NCBI GenBank assembly: GCA_963748295.1
Contig: CAVVIH010000006.1
Coordinates: 1,302,001 to 1,366,000 of the forward strand
DNA from: CAVVIH01 sp963748295
Lineage (GTDB): Bacteria; Acidobacteriota; Vicinamibacteria; Vicinamibacterales; 2-12-FULL-66-21
Direction: 5' to 3'
Length of the DNA: 64,000 nucleotides
Part shown: in pieces, positions 59,754 to 64,000 of the stretch
How the letters are laid out: the number at the start of each line of letters is the position of its first letter
How positions within the stretch are numbered: the stretch's first letter is position 1
The notes under the pieces: model-generated
What the model was told of the DNA's origin: nothing
What the model saw: only the letters and a program-made list of their open reading frames with translations
Database searches by the model: none
Translations under genes and position numbers: made by a program

Positions 59754-60337
59754 GGGTGCCGCTCATCGTCCGGATCGGCGGACTCGTGCTCGCGTCGACG
59801 GCGTTCTACACCTACGTCGGCCAGATGGTGCCCCAGAAGGAAGTCCAGCCGCCGCAGGCGACGGTCCTCAAAGCCGACCTGACCACGGCAGACATGGTCA
59901 CGGTCGGCCGGCAGATCTTCGAGGGCAAGGGGCTCTGCACGACCTGCCACACCATCGGCAAGAGCGGCGCGCTCCGGTTCCCGGATCTCGACGGGGTCGA
60001 CGCCCGCGCCAAGACCCGCGTGGCTGGCCTCAGCGACGTCGAATACTTCGCGCAAGCGCTGTACGAACCTGACGTGTTCATCGTGCCGGGATTCAATCCG
60101 GGCATGCCCCACATCAACAAGCCTCCGATCGGCCTCACCGATCAGGAGATTCTCTGCGTGATCGCGTACCTGCAGACGCTCGGCGGCACGCCGACGGTGA
60201 CGCTTCAGACGACGCACAAATACCTCAGCGCGGCGCCGGCGCCGGCCGGTGCGCCGGCTCCCGCCACGCCTTCGAAGGGCGCGATGCTGCAACCCGCCGT
60301 GTCGCACGCGCCGGTGGAGAGGATGGCGAAGCGATGA
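59750..60337 (+). CDS. membrane-anchored monohaem cytochrome c
   Basis: 195 residues with an N-terminal anchor (about 4-22), one haem-c site, CTTCH, at 63-67 (GKGLCTTCHTIGKSG), and a likely methionine ligand in GFNPGMPHINKP. The C-terminus is a Pro/Ala-rich linker (APAPAGAPAPATPSKGAM). It overlaps the CydA-like stop by four bases. A class I cytochrome c domain like this could be the direct electron carrier for the CydA-like protein. Confidence 0.85.
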   Translation: MRVPLIVRIGGLVLASTAFYTYVGQMVPQKEVQPPQATVLKADLTTADMVTVGRQIFEGKGLCTTCHTIGKSGALRFPDLDGVDARAKTRVAGLSDVEYFAQALYEPDVFIVPGFNPGMPHINKPPIGLTDQEILCVIAYLQTLGGTPTVTLQTTHKYLSAAPAPAGAPAPATPSKGAMLQPAVSHAPVERMAKR

Positions 60338-61152
60338 AGATCCTGGTCGTCCTCGCGGTGCTTGCCGTGTTCGGCGTGCTTCGCTTCCGGCGGACGAGCC
60401 TGCTGATCTGGGCTGCCGCGTGGTGGGTAGGGATCTACGTCCTGATCCAGTTCGGGTTCTCCGCGCCGATTCCCTCGTCCGTCGTCTCGATCTACATGGG
60501 AATCGCGACGCTTGCGATCCTGGCGTACATGTCCTCCAGCCAGGAGCGCCGCGAAGAAGTCTCGCGCCCGCTCGTCACGTTCATCACGGACAAGCGGTAC
60601 AGCATGCTCCTTGGCGCAACGGTGATCGCGATTCCGGCGCTTGCCGCCGCCAACGTATACAGGCGGATGAGCGTGCCGATCGAGCCGCCCCTGTTCCCAC
60701 GGACGGTGCATCCGGCCTCGCCCTCGGAGATCACCGTTCACGACAAGAGCATTCATCTCGATGCCGGCGACAATCCCTTTCGGCAGCTCGAGACGTCGAA
60801 TCCGCAGGAGTTCCGCAAGCACGTCGAGAACGGCCGGCGGGTTTACTACCGGAACTGCGTGTTCTGCCACGGCGACGACCTGTCGGGCAACGGCATGTTC
60901 GTCCACGGGCTCGATCCGACCCCGACGAATTTCGCCGACGGGGCGACGATCCCCAACCTTCGCGAGACATTTCTGTTCTGGCGAATCTCCAAGGGAGGGC
61001 CCGGGCTCCCCGAGGAAGGCGGTCCCTGGGACACGGCGATGCCGGCCTGGGAGAAGTTCCTGAAGGAAGAGGAGATGTGGGACGCGATCCTCTTTCTCTA
61101 CGACTTCACGGGCACCAGGCCTCGCGCCAGGGAGGAGGTCGCGCACCAATGA
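60334..61152 (+). CDS. multi-span membrane protein with C-terminal cytochrome c domain
   Basis: 272 residues. Three hydrophobic segments (1-16, 22-41, 50-66) and a fourth near 90-107 form a small membrane domain of no family I recognise. The periplasmic part has one haem-c site, CVFCH, at 175-179 (YYRNCVFCHGDDLSGNGMF) and a possible methionine ligand in DTAMPAWEKF. It overlaps both neighbours by four bases, so it belongs to the same tightly coupled operon. Confidence 0.8.
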   Translation: MKILVVLAVLAVFGVLRFRRTSLLIWAAAWWVGIYVLIQFGFSAPIPSSVVSIYMGIATLAILAYMSSSQERREEVSRPLVTFITDKRYSMLLGATVIAIPALAAANVYRRMSVPIEPPLFPRTVHPASPSEITVHDKSIHLDAGDNPFRQLETSNPQEFRKHVENGRRVYYRNCVFCHGDDLSGNGMFVHGLDPTPTNFADGATIPNLRETFLFWRISKGGPGLPEEGGPWDTAMPAWEKFLKEEEMWDAILFLYDFTGTRPRAREEVAHQ

Positions 61153-62855
61153 GCGCGCGCGTGATTTCGCGGTGGTCGGTCGTCCTCCTGATCGCGTTGT
61201 TTGCCGCGCCGGCCGGATTGGCGCCCGCCGCCGCTCAATCGGCTCAAGATCTCGGCACCGACGCGCAGCGTGAGGCGGGCAAGACGCTCTATCTGAGATA
61301 CTGCGCGCAGTGCCACGGCGACAACGGGGACGGCCAGGGCTATGCCACGCCGCATCTGCTTCCGATGCCGCGCGACTTCACCAAGGGCAAGTTCAAGGTG
61401 CGCACGACGCCCACCGGTGCGCTGCCGACGCACCAGGATCTGGTCAACGTCATCCGGCGCGGCATGCCCTACACGTCGATGCCCGCCTGGCCGAGGCTTG
61501 CGGACCAGGATGTTTCGAACCTCGCCTACTTCATCAAGACCTTCTCGCCGGACTTCGCCAACCCGGAGAACGCGCCCAAGCCGGTCGACCTTCCGAGCCC
61601 GCCAGGAAGCTCGACGGAGTCGGTCGAACTCGGAAAGAAGCTCTACGCCGAGAATGGCTGCATCAAATGCCACGGTTCGCTCGGTCGCGGCGACGGACCC
61701 TCTGCGACGACGCTGGTCGACGACTGGGCCCACCCGATCCGCCCGGCGGATCTTTCGCAGAGCTGGACCTTCCGCGCCGGGTCGTCGCGCGAGGACATTT
61801 TCAGAACGATGACCACGGGGTTCAACGGTACGCCGATGCCGGGGTTCGGCGACGCCTTGACGGCCGAGCAGCGCTGGGCGATCACCGACTTCATCGTCTC
61901 GCTTTCCGGCACGAATGGGCCGGGCTACACGAACCTCGTCATGGCGAAGCACGTCGACGATCCGATCGATCTGGCCAAGGGAGCGGCGATCTTCCAGTCC
62001 GCGGCGATCGCGCGGTTCCCGATCATCGGACAGATCATGGAGCCGGGACGCGCGTTCCATCCGGCCGCGACGTCGGTCGCCGTGCAGGCGATCTACGATG
62101 CGGAGTCGGTCGCCATCCTCGTCCGCTGGCACGACATGACCGCAGACAAGTCAGGAAAGAACGGGATGACGCTTCCGGTGCCGACCGAGGAAGAGGAAGC
62201 ACAACCCGCCGCCGCTCCAGCGGCCGCGTCCGACGATCCCTTTGCGGGCCAGACCGTCGCGGCGACTCCGCCCGCGGCCCAGGATCCATTTGCGGATGTC
62301 ACCACGCCGGCGGCGCCGCAATCCGAGTTCTCCGACGCGGTTTCGATCCAGATTCCGTCGGCACTGCCGACCGGCGCGCGCAAGCCGTACTTCATCTTCG
62401 GCGACGGACAGAACACCGTCGATCTCTGGTACTTCGATCTCGCGCGCACCGATCCGCTTCAGTTCACCGGCAAGGGCAGCGCTGACATCGCGCCGAACGA
62501 TACGGGAGACGTCACCGGCGTCGCCAGCTACGACCAGGGAGAATGGTCGGTCATCTTCAAGCGGGCCCGCCGGCCAGGCTCCGGCGCGACGTTTTCGCCC
62601 GGCGAGTTCATGCCGATCGCCTTCTCGGTGTGGGACGGACTCTCGCGCGAGCGCGGCAACAGGCGCGGCCTGTCGTTGTGGTACTCGCTCTACATGGAAC
62701 CCGAGAACGTCCCATCGGCCGTCGGCCCGATGATCAGGACGGCGCTCGTCATTCTCTTTATCGAACTGGCCCTGATCGGCTGGGTGCGCTGGCGCTACGC
62801 GGCTCGAGCACCCCGCGCGCTGGGCGGGGATCAGAGGCAGGCAACGGCAAGCTAG
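61149..62855 (+). CDS. dihaem cytochrome c with EB_dh-type haem-b-binding domain and C-terminal anchor
   Basis: 568 residues. A signal peptide (ending AAAQ) is followed by two cytochrome c domains with CAQCH at 52-56 and CIKCH at 171-175. From about 250 to 535 comes a beta-rich domain with FHPAATSVAVQAIYDAESVA then ILVRWHDMTADKS, and later GEWSVIFKRARRPGSGATFS. This resembles the haem-b-binding gamma subunit of ethylbenzene dehydrogenase and other DMSO-reductase-family enzymes. An Ala/Pro/acidic-rich insert lies inside it. A transmembrane helix (TALVILFIELALIGWV) ends the protein. It could wire the complex to another electron donor or acceptor. Confidence 0.83.
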   Translation: MSARVISRWSVVLLIALFAAPAGLAPAAAQSAQDLGTDAQREAGKTLYLRYCAQCHGDNGDGQGYATPHLLPMPRDFTKGKFKVRTTPTGALPTHQDLVNVIRRGMPYTSMPAWPRLADQDVSNLAYFIKTFSPDFANPENAPKPVDLPSPPGSSTESVELGKKLYAENGCIKCHGSLGRGDGPSATTLVDDWAHPIRPADLSQSWTFRAGSSREDIFRTMTTGFNGTPMPGFGDALTAEQRWAITDFIVSLSGTNGPGYTNLVMAKHVDDPIDLAKGAAIFQSAAIARFPIIGQIMEPGRAFHPAATSVAVQAIYDAESVAILVRWHDMTADKSGKNGMTLPVPTEEEEAQPAAAPAAASDDPFAGQTVAATPPAAQDPFADVTTPAAPQSEFSDAVSIQIPSALPTGARKPYFIFGDGQNTVDLWYFDLARTDPLQFTGKGSADIAPNDTGDVTGVASYDQGEWSVIFKRARRPGSGATFSPGEFMPIAFSVWDGLSRERGNRRGLSLWYSLYMEPENVPSAVGPMIRTALVILFIELALIGWVRWRYAARAPRALGGDQRQATAS

Positions 62856-62868
62856 GCATGAGGGTGTG

Positions 62869-64000
62869 ATGTACAAGAGCATCTACGTTCCCGTCGATAA
62901 CTCGGACCACTCCAACCGCGCGATCGCGTGCAGCCTCGAGTTGGGGAAGGCATTTTCCGCAAAGCTCGTCGGCTGCCACGTCTACGCGGCCAAACTGCAC
63001 GACTATCGCTTCAGGCAGATGGAGGTACACGCTGCCCGAGGAGTACATCGACGAGGTCGAGCTGGAACGCCAGCGGAAGATTCACGACAGCCTGATCACG
63101 ATGGGCCTGAAGCTGATCTCCGACAGCTACCTCGATGGCATGTCGCGTCTCTGCGGCGAGTCAGGCCTGGCGTTCGAGCCGCGGATGATGGACGGGAAGC
63201 ATCACGCGGAGATTCTCAAGGATCTCGAGGGCTCGACGCACGACCTCGTGGTGATCGGCGCGCTCGGAATCGGCCGCGCCAGGGACAGCGTCATCGGCTC
63301 GGTGTGCGAGCGCGTCGCCCGTCAGGCCAATCGCGATGTCTGGGTCGTCAAGCACGTCCCCGAGCCGGGCGAGCCGGATCGGAACACGATCCTGGTCGGT
63401 GTCGACGGCAGCCCGCAGTCGTTTGGCGCGCTCATGACCGCCATCGACCTGGCGCGCCAGTTCGGCAAGGAAGTCGAAGCGATCGCGGTTTACGATCCGT
63501 ACCTCCACTACTCCGTCTTCAACGGCATCGTCAACATCCTCACCGAGCAGGCCGCGAAGGTGTTCCGGTTCGAGGAGCAGAACCAGCTGCACGAGGAAAT
63601 CATCGACACCGGGCTCGCGCAGATCTACCAGTCGCATCTCGAAGTCGGCGAGCGGATGGCGAACGAGGCCGGCGTCACGATCAGGAAAACGCTGCTCGAC
63701 GGCAAGCCGTTCCAGAAGATCCTCGACCACGCGCGCAAGACCAACCCCTGGCTGATCGTGCTGGGGCGCATCGGCGTCCACAGCCCGAGCGAGGAGACCG
63801 GGCTGGGAAGCAACGTGGAGAACATTCTGCGCGCGGCGCCGTGCGATGTCCTCCTCTCCACCCGCCTCGAGGTCCCGCGGCTGGACGTGCGGGCCGAGGA
63901 GACGGTCCGGTGGACGCCGGAGGCCGAGTCGCGGATGAAACACGTGCCCGATCAGGTCAAGGGCATCGCCCGCACCGGCGTCCTTCGTCTGGCGCTCGAG
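62869..64000 (+). CDS. tandem universal-stress-protein domains with PCP_red-like C-terminus, one frameshift, cut by window edge
   Basis: The ATG at 62869 gives MYKSIYVPVDNSDHSNRAIA, the start of a UspA fold. One extra G near 63025 shifts the frame; the rest reads YTLPEEYIDEVELERQRKIH and continues to the window end. The first domain ends DLVVIGALGIGRARDSVIGS then VCERVARQANRDVWVVKH. The second begins NTILVGVDGSPQSFGALMTA and ends at LIVLGRIGVHSPSEETGLGS then NVENILRAAPCDVLLS. After that WTPEAESRMKHVPDQVKGIA then RTGVLRLALE resembles the PCP_red domain found at the end of light-independent protochlorophyllide reductase subunits. The gene starts 13 bases after the cytochrome operon. Confidence 0.78.
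   Translation, partial: MYKSIYVPVDNSDHSNRAIACSLELGKAFSAKLVGCHVYAAKLHDYRFRQMEVHAARGVHRRGRAGTPAEDSRQPDHDGPEADLRQLPRWHVASLRRVRPGVRAADDGREASRGDSQGSRGLDARPRGDRRARNRPRQGQRHRLGVRARRPSGQSRCLGRQARPRAGRAGSEHDPGRCRRQPAVVWRAHDRHRPGAPVRQGSRSDRGLRSVPPLLRLQRHRQHPHRAGREGVPVRGAEPAARGNHRHRARADLPVASRSRRADGERGRRHDQENAARRQAVPEDPRPRAQDQPLADRAGAHRRPQPERGDRAGKQRGEHSARGAVRCPPLHPPRGPAAGRAGRGDGPVDAGGRVADETRARSGQGHRPHRRPSSGAR

Overview
The window is a high-GC bacterial chromosome segment, most likely from an Acidobacteriota genome, perhaps of the Vicinamibacteria type. The evidence is a VWFA-related protein of the kind typical of that phylum (478-1704), many secreted peptidases and amidohydrolases, a Ser/Thr kinase with TPRs, and an alternative complex III (ACIII) plus caa3 oxidase operon. 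The phylum is inferred from gene content only. I see no tRNA, rRNA, CRISPR array, insertion sequence, integrase or phage gene, and no gene-free stretch longer than 300 bases.

Layout. 1-7477: a broken GH42-like gene, a VWFA protein, an SDR oxidoreductase and a co-directional set of secreted S9 peptidase, threonine dehydratase and aminotransferase. 7659-9701: a membrane protein, an ECF sigma factor and its probable anti-sigma factor. 9723-24873: mixed metabolism, with two D-aminoacylase-like proteins, a membrane-anchored MutS-like ATPase, a methyltransferase, a creatininase-SnoaL fusion, a GT-C-like membrane protein, esterases, an M29 peptidase and methionine aminopeptidase. 25110-28607: a three-gene amide-ligase operon (GCS2-type carboxylate-amine ligase, ATP-grasp, circularly permuted ATP-grasp) with many frameshifts. 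28686-40368: a MocR regulator, thioredoxin-reductase-like protein, Ser/Thr kinase, outer-membrane-like protein, M61 peptidase, amino-acid permease, amidohydrolase and agmatinase-like protein.

40583-53351 is one long respiratory operon: ActA-B-C-D-E-F (quinol to cytochrome c), a small histidine-rich membrane protein, SCO1, then CoxB-A-C-D of an A2-type caa3 oxidase. Its upstream region has a near-consensus sigma-70 promoter with a perfect CRP/FNR-type palindrome between the -35 and -10 boxes.

53517-62855 is a second, different module: ActA2-ActB2-ActE2, then a CydA-like (cytochrome bd superfamily) protein in place of the NrfD-like ActC/ActF subunits, then three membrane-bound cytochromes c. 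The last of these carries a haem-b-binding EB_dh-type domain. This hybrid is the strongest candidate for an under-described system. A universal-stress protein with a PCP_red-like tail runs off the right end.

Two features run through the whole window. First, at least fifteen genes carry single-base frameshifts, nearly all +1 insertions that leave catalytic residues intact on both sides; I read these mainly as assembly errors. Second, short repeats sit at gene boundaries: a 69-bp hairpin with AACTCCCAA arms, REP-like palindromes and several microsatellite-like tracts. Some of them supply stop codons or C-terminal tails.
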